The translations under genes were made by a program, and so were the position numbers. From Teichococcus wenyumeiae (GTDB taxonomy: Bacteria > Pseudomonadota > Alphaproteobacteria > Acetobacterales > Acetobacteraceae), in the NCBI RefSeq assembly GCF_003696345.1, contig NZ_RFLX01000018.1, forward strand, positions 1-64,000: DNA of 64,000 bases, written 5' to 3'. Positions 9,527 to 18,406 of this stretch are shown piece by piece. The notes below the pieces were generated by a model that saw only the letters and a list, made by a program, of their open reading frames with translations, did no database searches and had not been told where the DNA came from. Numbering within the stretch: position 1 is the first letter of the stretch; each line of letters begins with the position of its first letter.

Positions 9527-11715
9527 GCTCCTGACACCACTGGCCGGGCGGCACCGCCGGCCTCGGTGATCCTGCGCCGGCCGATCCGGCGTTCGCCCAC
9601 CAGCGCCTGGATCGCCACCAGGGCCGCGACCATGATGAGGATCAGCACGGCGGAATAGACGATGGCGATCCCATATTCCCCGAACTCCGCGCGCCCCACG
9701 ATGTAGACCGTCGCGAGGTTGTACTCGCCGCTGACCAGGAAGATGACGGCGCTGACGGAGGTGATGGCCCGCACGAAAGCATAGACCATGGAGGTGGCGA
9801 TGGCGGGCCGCAGGATCGGCAGGATCACCTTCCGCAGCGTGCCGGCCGAGCGGGTGCCCAGGGTCAGCGAGGCTTCATCCAGCGAGCGGTCCACCTGGCT
9901 GAGGCTGGCGATGCTGGCGCGGATGCCGACCGGCATGTTCCGGAAGACGAAGGCCACCACCATGATCAGCGCCGTGCCCGTCAGTTCCAGCGGCGGCACG
10001 TTGAAGGCCAGGATATAGCTGATGCCAATGACAGTGCCTGGGATGGCGAAGCTCATCATCGTCAGAAACTCGAAGAGGCCGCGCCCGGCGAAGCTTTGCC
10101 GGTTGAGCAGGTAGCCGGTCAGCATGCCCAGCGCAGCCGTCAGCGGCATGGCCATCACCGCCACCATCAGCGTCGTCGTCAGCGAGTTCCAGGCCGAACC
10201 TGAGAGGAACCAGCCAGCGGCACCATGCTGGATGGCGAAGGCGGTCAGGAAGTGCTGCAAGGTGAAGCTGTTGTCGTTGCCGATGGCCTTTACGAAACCG
10301 CCGGCCAGGATGATGCCATAGACTGCCGCCGTCAGCACCAGCCAGGGCAGCACCACGCCAAGGCAGGCTAGGCGCAGCCCCGGAGACAGCGGCAGCGGAA
10401 TGCCGGCATCCCCCTTGCCGGAAACGGTGACGTAGGAACGACGGCCGATCCAGAACCGCTGCAGCAGGAAGGCCGAGAGGGTGAAGGCCAGCAGCACGAT
10501 GGCCAACACCGCCGCCTGCCCCTGGTCATGCGCCGCCCCCACAACCGCGAAATAGATGCTGACCGAAAGGACGTGGAAGTTGCCGCCGATCATGATCGGG
10601 TTTCCAAAATCGGCGAGGCTTTCGATGAAGGCGATCAGAAAGGCATTGGCGAGGCCCGGGCGGATCAAGGGCCAGGTGACGCAGCGGAAGGTGCGCCAGC
10701 GGCCGGAGCGCAGGGTCTGCGAGGCCTCCTCCATGCTGGGACTGACGCCCTGGAGCACCCCTTGCAGCACCAGGAACGAGATCGGCGTGAAGGCCAGCAG
10801 CTGCGCGATGGTCAGGCCCGGCATGCCATAGATCCAGCGCGAGCGCGGGATGCCGAAATGCTCCAGCAGGAAGTTGGTCACCATGCCGGCGCGGCCGAAG
10901 AGCAGGATGAGCGAGAGCCCAATGACGAAGGGCGGCGTGATGACCGGCAGCACCGACATGATGCGCAGCAGGCGGGGGAAAGGAAACCGCATGCGCGTCG
11001 CCACCAGGGCGAAAGCCAGGCCCAACAGCGTACTAAGCACGCCGACCACCAGGGCCTGCACCAGCGAGTTCCAGGCCACGCCGCAGCTGCGCTCGCCGGC
11101 CAGACAGCCCAGGCCCCAGATGGAACTGTCGGTGATCTTGCGGGCGAAGAGCCGCAGGTCCATGGCGCCGTCATTGTCCTGGAAGGCCGAAACCAGCACG
11201 CAGGCCACCGGATAGCCGACAAAGACCAGGATCGAGCCGCAGACCAGCCCGATGGAGCCGACGATGAACACCTCGCCTTTGCACCAGCCCTGCCAGGCAA
11301 GGCCGTAGGCCAGCAGCATCATCGTTGCCGTGGCATAGACCATCGCGCCCCAACCCAGCGCCGGCTGCGCCGCGCTCCCTCGCCAGACCTCCGCCAGGCC
11401 TTCCAGGCGGAGGCCGTGGCTGCGCAGGCCGAAGGCCTCGAACAGTAGCCAGGCCAGCGCGGCGGCGCCGCATGCCACGAGCAGCCGGGGCGTACGGCGA
11501 TGCAACGCCCAGGCCGCCGCCAGCAACGGCAACAACAGCGGCAGGAGCCAGATGCGGCCACCGGCAGTGGCCTCGACCACCGCCGGAACCGGCCATCCGC
11601 CGCGCAGCACGCCGCCTTCGACACCGTACCAGGGCAACAGCAGCACCGAGACCGCCGCCGCCCCTAGCCAGAGCCATGCGCCATGATCCGAAGCCTGGGC
11701 CGATCCCTTGCGCAT
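9523..11715 (-). CDS. ABC transporter permease, fused double-domain (AfuB/FbpB-like)
   Basis: A 730-aa polytopic inner-membrane protein containing two permease domains in one chain. The two EAA-type coupling loops read EEASQTLRSGRWRTFRCV and DEASLTLGTRSAGTLRKV. An extra N-terminal membrane block (about residues 15-180) precedes the first domain. The large fused layout is that of AfuB and FbpB. The start at 11715 (MRKGSAQ) lies 10 bp after the binding-protein stop; the upstream frame extension overlaps that gene and is not used. It forms the channel of the importer with the flanking binding protein and ATPase. Confidence 0.88.
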   Translation of the reverse strand: MRKGSAQASDHGAWLWLGAAAVSVLLLPWYGVEGGVLRGGWPVPAVVEATAGGRIWLLPLLLPLLAAAWALHRRTPRLLVACGAAALAWLLFEAFGLRSHGLRLEGLAEVWRGSAAQPALGWGAMVYATATMMLLAYGLAWQGWCKGEVFIVGSIGLVCGSILVFVGYPVACVLVSAFQDNDGAMDLRLFARKITDSSIWGLGCLAGERSCGVAWNSLVQALVVGVLSTLLGLAFALVATRMRFPFPRLLRIMSVLPVITPPFVIGLSLILLFGRAGMVTNFLLEHFGIPRSRWIYGMPGLTIAQLLAFTPISFLVLQGVLQGVSPSMEEASQTLRSGRWRTFRCVTWPLIRPGLANAFLIAFIESLADFGNPIMIGGNFHVLSVSIYFAVVGAAHDQGQAAVLAIVLLAFTLSAFLLQRFWIGRRSYVTVSGKGDAGIPLPLSPGLRLACLGVVLPWLVLTAAVYGIILAGGFVKAIGNDNSFTLQHFLTAFAIQHGAAGWFLSGSAWNSLTTTLMVAVMAMPLTAALGMLTGYLLNRQSFAGRGLFEFLTMMSFAIPGTVIGISYILAFNVPPLELTGTALIMVVAFVFRNMPVGIRASIASLSQVDRSLDEASLTLGTRSAGTLRKVILPILRPAIATSMVYAFVRAITSVSAVIFLVSGEYNLATVYIVGRAEFGEYGIAIVYSAVLILIMVAALVAIQALVGERRIGRRRITEAGGAARPVVSGA

Positions 11716-11725
11716 GGCCCTGCCC

Positions 11726-12757
11726 TCAGCGCGCGTTCTTGACTTCGCGTGTCCAGCGCTGCAGCAGCCGGGACCGCTCCGCCGGCGATCCATATTTCTC
11801 AAAGTCATAGTTGATCAGCTTGATGCGGCTGACATCCGGTGCTTCGGGCGGCACCGGCGTGGCATTGTTGGAAGGCATCTGGAAGGAACCGTGCTTCGGC
11901 GCGATCGCCTGCGCGGCCGGCGTCAGCGCCCATTCGTAGAAGCGCCGCGCTTCCTCCATGTGCCGCGCGCCCTTGATGATGCTCATCGAGCCGATCTCGT
12001 AGCCGGTGCCTTCACAGGGAGAGACAACGCGGACATTCGGGTTCTGCTTGGCGGCGTCGATCACGTCATGCTGGAAGGCGATGCCGACCATGATCTCGCC
12101 CCGCGCCGTCGCCTGCGATGGAGCGGCACCGGCGCTGGTATATTGATCGACATTGGCATTGAGCTTCTTCAGGTAATCGAAGGCCGGCTCCTCCCCCATC
12201 AACTGAACCAGCGTTGCCAGCATGGTCCAGCTGGTGCCGGAGGCATTGGGATCGGCGACCTGGATCTCACCCTTGAAATCCGGCTTCAGCAGATCCGCCC
12301 AGCAGGTGGGGGCAGCGATGTTACGCCGGCGCAGCTCGGTTTCGTTATAGCCATAGCCCAGGGCGCCCATGTAGATGCCCACGGTGCGGAACTGCGAGCG
12401 CTCCGCCTGATTGCGTGCCCAGTCCCGCAACTGGCCCAGCATCTCGGAACGGTAGGATTCCGTCAGGTCTTCCGCGGCGGCCTGAAGATGCGGGTCACCA
12501 GTGCCGCCGAACCAGATGTCGCCGCGCGGGTTGTTCTTCTCGGCCCGCAGCCGGGCGTAGATCTCGCCGGCGCTCTGGCGCGTCATGTCAACGCGAACGC
12601 CGGTCTCCGCCTGGAAGCCGGTGGCGGCGGCACGGCACCATTGCTCATTGACACCGCAATACATGACGAGGCTGTTGCCCTGCGCATGCGCGTGGCCACC
12701 TGCGGCAATCAGCCCACCCAGCAGCGCCAAGGCCTTCAGTACACTGCGCTTCTTCAT
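11726..12757 (-). CDS. Periplasmic binding protein, AfuA-like (annotated class: Fe3+/solute family 1)
   Basis: A 343-aa binding protein with a cleavable signal peptide (MKKRSVLKALALLGG...HAHAQ). The mature part starts with SLVMYCGVNEQWC and includes NPRGDIWFGGTGDPHLQAA. This family holds FbpA-type iron binders and AfuA-type hexose-phosphate binders. I do not see the adjacent Tyr-Tyr iron ligands of FbpA in the C-terminal half, which argues against iron. The start at 12757 has GAGGAGGG 6-7 bases upstream. It lies 26 bp after iolB in the same operon. The likely ligand is a phosphorylated sugar or inositol, by context; this is not shown by the sequence. Confidence 0.85.
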   Translation of the reverse strand: MKKRSVLKALALLGGLIAAGGHAHAQGNSLVMYCGVNEQWCRAAATGFQAETGVRVDMTRQSAGEIYARLRAEKNNPRGDIWFGGTGDPHLQAAAEDLTESYRSEMLGQLRDWARNQAERSQFRTVGIYMGALGYGYNETELRRRNIAAPTCWADLLKPDFKGEIQVADPNASGTSWTMLATLVQLMGEEPAFDYLKKLNANVDQYTSAGAAPSQATARGEIMVGIAFQHDVIDAAKQNPNVRVVSPCEGTGYEIGSMSIIKGARHMEEARRFYEWALTPAAQAIAPKHGSFQMPSNNATPVPPEAPDVSRIKLINYDFEKYGSPAERSRLLQRWTREVKNAR

Positions 12758-12783
12758 GATCGTTCCCTCCTCGTTGAGCCTCG

Positions 12784-13596
12784 TCAGCCGGGCAGACGCT
12801 TGAGCATCCATTCGTGGGCGGGGTCGTTGTGAAAGCGCCAGGCGCGCCGCGGCCCTGCCATGACATTGAGGTAGTAAAGGTCGTAGCCGTGCGGCGCGCC
12901 CACCGGGTGATATCCGCGCGGCACCAGGATGCAGTCGCCATCCTGGACCAGCAGCGCCTCGTCGATGTCGCGCTCGTCCGTGTAGACGCGTTGCAAGGCG
13001 AAGCCTTGCGGCGGATTGATGCGATGATAGTAGGTTTCCTCAAGCAAAGTCTCGGCCGGAAACGCGTCGCGGTCATGTTTGTGCGGCGGGTAGGAAGACC
13101 AGTTTCCGGCAGGAGTGATGACCTCGACCACCAGAAGGCTCTCAGCCGGCTCGCTTTCCGGCAGGATATTGTGCACGAGGCGGCGGTTACTCCCCTCCCC
13201 CCGCATCTCTGGCTGAATGGTGTCGGAGCCGATCAGGCGCGGCGACCGTCCTGGCTTCCCTGGCGCGGAACACACCGCCAGCACGACATCATCCCTGGCT
13301 TCGACGCGCCATTCGGTGCCGGCCGGCACGTAAACTGCGCTGGGCCGACCCTCAAAGGGCGAGACACGGCCGCCCAAGCCATCCGCGCGAAGAGCATCAG
13401 CCCACACCGCCACGGTGCCGCTGACAGGAACAAGGCAGAACTCACGATCCGCGGCCCCGCCCGCAACCTGTTGGGCGGCGGTAAGATGATGCAGGTCGAA
13501 GCCGACATAGGTCCAGCCAGCATTCTCCGGCGTTACATGCAGCACCCGTCCGGTCTGGCCCTCAGGGCGGCGCAACAGGCTGGAGGCGGCGCTCAC
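12784..13596 (-). CDS. iolB: 5-deoxy-glucuronate isomerase IolB
   Basis: A 270-aa cupin-fold isomerase converting 5-deoxy-glucuronate to 2-deoxy-5-keto-gluconate in myo-inositol catabolism. IolB signatures are visible: PPHKHDRD at about residues 166-173, ETYYHRINPPQGFALQRVYT, and GYHPVGAPHGYDLYYLN near the C-terminus. The start is GTG at 13596, overlapping the iolE stop as GTGA. Fourth gene of the operon; length is normal for the family. Confidence 0.95.
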   Translation of the reverse strand: MSAASSLLRRPEGQTGRVLHVTPENAGWTYVGFDLHHLTAAQQVAGGAADREFCLVPVSGTVAVWADALRADGLGGRVSPFEGRPSAVYVPAGTEWRVEARDDVVLAVCSAPGKPGRSPRLIGSDTIQPEMRGEGSNRRLVHNILPESEPAESLLVVEVITPAGNWSSYPPHKHDRDAFPAETLLEETYYHRINPPQGFALQRVYTDERDIDEALLVQDGDCILVPRGYHPVGAPHGYDLYYLNVMAGPRRAWRFHNDPAHEWMLKRLPG

Positions 13597-14495
13597 GCGA
13601 CCAGCCCTGCCTCTTGGGCAAAGCGTGCGAGATTGGCGCAGCCCATGGTGGCGTAATGCAGCGGGTTGGCCTTCTCCGGGTCCTGCTCCGCTTCAATGAC
13701 AAGCCAGCCGCGATAATCCGGCAGTTCCGCCAGCACGGCACGAAAGTCGACCATTCCATCGCCCGGCACGGTGAAGACGCCTTCAACCACGCTGTCCAGG
13801 AAGCTCCAGTCCTGCTGTCGGGATTCAGCCATGACCGCCTGCCGGATGTCCTTGGTGTGGACATGGCCGATGCGCTCGCGATAGGCATGCGCCAGCCGCA
13901 CCGGATCGGCCCCGCCGAAGGTAGCGTGGCCGGTGTCCAGCAGCAGCTTCACCTCACAGCCGGTGTGCTCCATCAGGCGGGCGATATCTTCAGCGCTCTG
14001 GACCACGGTACCCATATGGTGGTGGTACACCAGGGACAGCCCAGCATCTTCGACGGCCTTGCCGGCCTCCGTCAGCCGCGCGCCGAACTGCTTCCAGTCT
14101 CCTGCATCCAGCTTGGGCCTGCGGGAGAGCGGCACCGCGCGGTCGCCGTGAATGGCATTGGATGTCTCGGCCAGGATCAACACCTCCGCCCCGGCGCCTT
14201 TCAGCAGCTCTAGATGCGGCTGCATGGCGGCGATCTCGGCCTTGGCGTCGCGCAGCAACAGTTCGGAGGAATACCACCCGGAAACAAAGGCAAGATCATG
14301 CGCGCCGAGCACGGCGCTCAACTCTGGTGCGGTGCGCGGGAACTTGTGCCCCAGCTCGATGCCTTCAAAGCCTGCCTGCCTCGCCTCCGTCAGACAGGTT
14401 TCCAGCGGCGTGGCGCCACCCAGGCTGGGCAGGTCGTCGTTGGACCAGGCAATGGGATTCGTGCCGAGGCGAATGCGGTGGCCAATCTGGTTCAT
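13593..14495 (-). CDS. iolE: myo-inosose-2 dehydratase IolE
   Basis: A 300-aa TIM-barrel (AP endonuclease 2 family) enzyme that dehydrates 2-keto-myo-inositol. IolE-type features are the N-terminal GTNPIAWSNDDLP, then YHHHMGTVVQ, LLLDTGHATFGG and GHVHTKDIR, which carry the metal-binding Glu/Asp/His residues. The start at 14495 (MNQIGHRI) lies 8 bp after iolD; the longer frame overlaps iolD and is not used. The stop overlaps the iolB GTG start. Confidence 0.93.
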   Translation of the reverse strand: MNQIGHRIRLGTNPIAWSNDDLPSLGGATPLETCLTEARQAGFEGIELGHKFPRTAPELSAVLGAHDLAFVSGWYSSELLLRDAKAEIAAMQPHLELLKGAGAEVLILAETSNAIHGDRAVPLSRRPKLDAGDWKQFGARLTEAGKAVEDAGLSLVYHHHMGTVVQSAEDIARLMEHTGCEVKLLLDTGHATFGGADPVRLAHAYRERIGHVHTKDIRQAVMAESRQQDWSFLDSVVEGVFTVPGDGMVDFRAVLAELPDYRGWLVIEAEQDPEKANPLHYATMGCANLARFAQEAGLVA

Positions 14496-14503
14496 GGGCT
14501 TTA

Positions 14504-16342
14504 TCAAACTCCCAGGCTCTGCGCGGCACGGGCGGCTTCGTAGCGCGCCCGGGCGTCGCGGACTTCCTGGCGTGCCGAAACTTCCGGGACGCCGACATCC
14601 CACCAGTGCCCACCGGCCTCGGTCGATTGCAGCGGGTCTGTCTCAATGACGATTACCGTGGTGCGCGACGCCTGCCGCGCGCGTTCCAGGGCAGCCTCGA
14701 GCCTGGCGGTGGAGCAGACCTGCTCGGCAATGGCCCCCAGGCTCTCGGCATGGGCCCGGAAGTCGATGCGCGGCAGTGCCGCATGCCTTGCGTCAGAGAG
14801 AAGATTGTTGAAGGCGGCGCCGCCGGTGGCTGCCTGCAGGCGGTTGATGCAGCCGAAGCCACCGTTATCCAGCAGCACGATCGTCAGCTTCAGCCCCAGC
14901 ATCACCGATGTCGCGATTTCGGAGTTCAGCATCAGGTAGCTGCCGTCCCCGACCATGACGACCACCTCGGTCTCCGGCCGGGCCATCTTGACGCCCAGCC
15001 CGCCCGCAATCTCATAGCCCATGCAGGAGAAGCCGTACTCCATGTGGTAGCCACCCGGCATGGAAGCCCGCCAGAGCTTGTGCATTTCGCCGGGCAGGCC
15101 ACCAGCGGCGCCGACCACCACGGTCCGCTGGTTCGCCTGCCGCTGCACCGCGCCGATCACCTGCGCGTCGGAGGGCCTTGGAGCATCCGTGGGGGCTGTG
15201 GCAGCCGCCGAGGCCTGCGCCCACTCGCCCTTCCGGGTAGCGGCGAGGGAAGCCCAGGCGGCGTTGGCGCGGTAATCCGCCACGGCCTCGGACAATGCTT
15301 GCAGCCCTTCCCGCGCATCCGCCACCAGGGGATGTGCCAGATGCTTCGCGGCGTCGAAAGGCTGTACGTTGAGGCCGAGGATGCGCCGGCCCTGCTGGCG
15401 GAACAATGACCAGGAGCCCGTGGTGAAATCCTGCAGCCGGGTACCCACCGCCAGCACCAGGTCCGCTTCCGCGGCCAGATGGTTCGCGGCGGCTGTGCCG
15501 GTCACGCCGATGGCACCGAGATTCAATGGATGCTCGTCGGCCAAGGCCGATTTGCCCGCCTGAGTTTCCACTACCGGAATACCGTGGTCCTCCGCGAAAT
15601 TCGTGAGGACCGCCGTGGCATCAGCATAATGCACGCCGCCACCGGCAACGATCAATGGGCACTTGGCGGCCCGCAGCAGTTCCGCTGCCTGCGCCAGCTC
15701 CTGCCGGTCCGGACGTGGGCGCCGCGGCGACCAGCGGCGCGAGGCGAAGAAGGCCTCGGGGTAGTCATAGGCTTCAGTCTGCACATCCTGGCAAAGCGCC
15801 AGGGTGACGGGGCCGCATTCGGCGGGGTCGGTCAGCACCGCCATGGCGCGCGGCAGTGCCGTCAGCAGTTGCTCGGGGCGAGTAATGCGGTCGAAGAAGC
15901 GCGAAACAGGCCGGAAGCAGTCATTGGCGCTGACGGTGCCGTCGCCGAAGTCCTCCACCTGCTGCAGGACCGGGTCCGGCCGGCGGTCGGCGAAGACATC
16001 GCCCGGCAGAAGCAGGACCGGCAGGCGGTTGACATGCGCCAGCGCGGCTGCCGTCACCATATTCGTGGCGCCGGGTCCGATGGAAGTCGTGCAGGCCATC
16101 ATGCGGCGCCGCTGGCTGGCCTTGGCGAAGGCGACGGCGGCATGGGCCATGGCCTGCTCGTTATGCGCCCGGAAGGTCGGCAAGGTGTCACGGATGCCGT
16201 GCAGCGCCTCGCCTAGCCCGGCCACGTTGCCATGCCCGAAGATCGCCCAGACGCCGGCGAAGAGCGGCGCGCCATCACCCGCCGCCTGTGCAGCGAGATA
16301 GCGCACCAGCGCCTGCGCCATGGTCAGCCGAATGGTGCTCAT
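14504..16342 (-). CDS. iolD: 3D-(3,5/4)-trihydroxycyclohexane-1,2-dione hydrolase IolD
   Basis: A 612-aa thiamin-diphosphate enzyme that opens the inositol ring. The N-terminus reads RLTMAQALVRYLAAQ, typical of IolD. The cofactor motif GDGSYLMLNSEI...DNGGFGCINRLQ (GDG...NN type) lies near residues 465-500. The C-terminus contains GGHWWDVGVPEVS, another family mark. The start overlaps the iolC stop as ATGA. Second gene of the operon; length matches the family (about 610-640 aa). Confidence 0.95.
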   Translation of the reverse strand: MSTIRLTMAQALVRYLAAQAAGDGAPLFAGVWAIFGHGNVAGLGEALHGIRDTLPTFRAHNEQAMAHAAVAFAKASQRRRMMACTTSIGPGATNMVTAAALAHVNRLPVLLLPGDVFADRRPDPVLQQVEDFGDGTVSANDCFRPVSRFFDRITRPEQLLTALPRAMAVLTDPAECGPVTLALCQDVQTEAYDYPEAFFASRRWSPRRPRPDRQELAQAAELLRAAKCPLIVAGGGVHYADATAVLTNFAEDHGIPVVETQAGKSALADEHPLNLGAIGVTGTAAANHLAAEADLVLAVGTRLQDFTTGSWSLFRQQGRRILGLNVQPFDAAKHLAHPLVADAREGLQALSEAVADYRANAAWASLAATRKGEWAQASAAATAPTDAPRPSDAQVIGAVQRQANQRTVVVGAAGGLPGEMHKLWRASMPGGYHMEYGFSCMGYEIAGGLGVKMARPETEVVVMVGDGSYLMLNSEIATSVMLGLKLTIVLLDNGGFGCINRLQAATGGAAFNNLLSDARHAALPRIDFRAHAESLGAIAEQVCSTARLEAALERARQASRTTVIVIETDPLQSTEAGGHWWDVGVPEVSARQEVRDARARYEAARAAQSLGV

Positions 16343-18255
16343 GCCGCTTCCCTCGCCCGCACGCCACGCCAGGCATCCACCAGCATGGCGAAGTTCCTCG
16401 CCAGTTGATCCGTCGCCGCATTATCCTCGACCCGGCCGGCCAGCCACTCCTCGGCAATGTCGGCGAAGATGCTGCGGCCGACAGCAAAGCCACGGACCCA
16501 AGGGTTGCGCGCGGCCGTCGTGAAGGCTTGTGCCAGCGTCGGAAGCGGCGCCTCCAGCCCCAGCAGCAGGATACCCCGGCAGAGCGGGTCATTCGCCTCG
16601 ATCACCGCCGCGATCCCGGCCCAGGCCGCGTCGCTGAGCTGCGCCTCCAGCTTCCACCAGTCGGGCCGAATGCCGATCTTGTAGAGGCGGCGCAGCACGG
16701 CGGCGGTGGTGTCCTGTTCCAGCGATCCATGTCTGCTGACAATGATTTCCAGCAGGCATTCCCTGCCCGTCTTCCGGCAGGCCTCGTAATAGGTCAGCAG
16801 CGCCTCTTCCTGCTCCGCCTTCAGTTCGGCAGGGTCATCAAGATGATAGAAGCAGAGGCATTTGGCGGTCTGCGTTGCCGGCCATTCCAGCAACGTGGCG
16901 GCCGGGTTGCGGTCCAGTTCGAAGCGCAGCGGGCGCGAGCCGGGCTGCTCGATCGGACGGCAAAGCCAGAGGCCGCTGCCTTCGGCCTCGAACAGCGCCT
17001 GGCGGCCATGGGTGCCATCGAGCAGCATGCCGAATCCCGGCGCGCCATTAGCCACGCGCAGAGCCGCCCGCACCGCCAGCCGCTTGAAGTCGCTGATGCG
17101 GGCGCGGTCGGCGCCGACCTTATCCGCGATGGCCTCCAATTGCTGACGATGATCAACCGCCATGGCCATGATGCCGGGCGGCTGTGGCCGGCGCGTCGTG
17201 GCATGATGCAGGTGGTTGAGCACCGGGTCGCGGCGCAGGGCGCGATAGGGGCTGCCGCTGCTTATGAAGTGCTGCAGTTCCGTCCAGGTGGCATATTCAG
17301 GCGCGCAGAGCAGGCGGGAGACCGCAATGGCGCCGCAGCCATTGGCCCAGGTGCAACATGTCTCCCAGGGCTCATCCCGCAGCCAGCCGCGCAGGAAGCC
17401 GGCCATGAAGCCGTCCCCGGCGCCCAGCACGTTATAGACCTCGATCGGGAAGCCCTGGCCGCGCAGCCCTTCCTCCAGCCGCTCCGGGATCGCGCCGTCG
17501 AACACCGTGCAGCCCATCGGCCCCTGCTTGAGCACGATGACAGCCGTGCTGCGGGCGCGAATGGCCAGCAACGCCTCCCGCACATCCTCGGCACCGCCTG
17601 CGATGCGGATTTCTTCCTCGGTACCAACAATCAGGTCGCAGAGGAGCAGGATGTCCTGCAATCTCTCGGTGACCCGCGCGGAGGCGATATAGCGCTCCTC
17701 CCCCGCCCCCAGATGCGTCAAACCCCAGAGATTGGGGCGGTAGTCGATGTCGAGCGCAATGCGACGGCCGGCGGCACGCGCCGCGGCCATGGCAGCGCGG
17801 CTGGCGCCCTCGACGCCCGGCGTGCTGAGATGCGTGCCGGTCAGCACCAGGGCACGGGCGCGGGCGATGGCGGACGGGTCGATATCCTCGGCGCAAAGCG
17901 CCATGTCAGCGCAGTTCTCACGGTAGAAGACGAGAGGGAAGCTGTGGTCGTCCCGCACCCCGACGATGGCGAGCGCCGTCAGCCGTGAAGGGTCGGTGAT
18001 GACCGATCGCGTGTCCACGCCTTCGCGTTCCAGTTGCTCGCGGATGAAACGGCCAAAGGCCTCGTCACCCACCCGCGTGATCAGGCCGGCGTGGAGCCCC
18101 AGCCGGGCTGCGCCAACTGCGATATTGGTGGGGGAGCCACCGACGGCCTTGGCGAAGCTGGCCATGTCTTCCAGCCGCCCGCCAATCTGCTGCCCATAGA
18201 GATCGACCGAGCTGCGGCCAAGCGTGACGACGTCGATCTCTGGCGCTTCTGTCAT
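16339..18255 (-). CDS. iolC: IolC: 5-dehydro-2-deoxygluconokinase fused to DUF2090 aldolase-like domain
   Basis: A 638-aa two-domain protein. Residues 1 to about 320 are a PfkB-type kinase with GGSPTNIAVGAARLG and the catalytic GAGDGFMAGFL, which phosphorylates 2-deoxy-5-keto-gluconate. Residues from about 330 form a DUF2090 domain. In databases this fusion is annotated as kinase plus 5-dehydro-2-deoxyphosphogluconate aldolase, so it would replace a separate iolJ. The start at 18255 (MTEAPEIDVV) begins the kinase domain; the upstream in-frame extension runs into the promoter region and is not used. First gene of the operon, divergent from iolG. A palindromic operator-like site lies between them. 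No iolA is present in the window. Confidence 0.93.
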   Translation of the reverse strand: MTEAPEIDVVTLGRSSVDLYGQQIGGRLEDMASFAKAVGGSPTNIAVGAARLGLHAGLITRVGDEAFGRFIREQLEREGVDTRSVITDPSRLTALAIVGVRDDHSFPLVFYRENCADMALCAEDIDPSAIARARALVLTGTHLSTPGVEGASRAAMAAARAAGRRIALDIDYRPNLWGLTHLGAGEERYIASARVTERLQDILLLCDLIVGTEEEIRIAGGAEDVREALLAIRARSTAVIVLKQGPMGCTVFDGAIPERLEEGLRGQGFPIEVYNVLGAGDGFMAGFLRGWLRDEPWETCCTWANGCGAIAVSRLLCAPEYATWTELQHFISSGSPYRALRRDPVLNHLHHATTRRPQPPGIMAMAVDHRQQLEAIADKVGADRARISDFKRLAVRAALRVANGAPGFGMLLDGTHGRQALFEAEGSGLWLCRPIEQPGSRPLRFELDRNPAATLLEWPATQTAKCLCFYHLDDPAELKAEQEEALLTYYEACRKTGRECLLEIIVSRHGSLEQDTTAAVLRRLYKIGIRPDWWKLEAQLSDAAWAGIAAVIEANDPLCRGILLLGLEAPLPTLAQAFTTAARNPWVRGFAVGRSIFADIAEEWLAGRVEDNAATDQLARNFAMLVDAWRGVRAREAA

Positions 18256-18327
18256 CGCCTGTCTTCCTTGATCGGCCGCGCCGTTCGGCGCTTGCCTGCT
18301 CCCTTGCGGGAACCATCGGCGTGCCAT

Positions 18328-18347
18328 AATGGATTGTCAATTCCATT
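18328..18347. promoter_or_regulatory. Candidate IolR (RpiR) operator between iolC and iolG
   Basis: A near-palindrome in the 151-bp divergent intergenic region. Outer arms AATGGA (18328-18333) and TCCATT (18342-18347) enclose GGAT-N6-TTCC. From memory, Sinorhizobium meliloti IolR, also an RpiR protein, recognises GGAA-N6-TTCC, so this site matches 7 of 8 positions. It could control both iolC and iolG. Confidence 0.55.
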
Positions 18348-18406
18348 TTCCGCCGCATCCAGAACACACATATCAATACGATGGCGGAAGCGCAGAGGAA
18401 ACGTCC

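Noticed and set aside
8405-12757. Ferric-iron (FbpABC/AfuABC) transporter name
   Set aside because: Family resemblance alone gives this name. The binding protein lacks adjacent tyrosines of the iron site and the genes sit inside an iol operon with a phosphatase.
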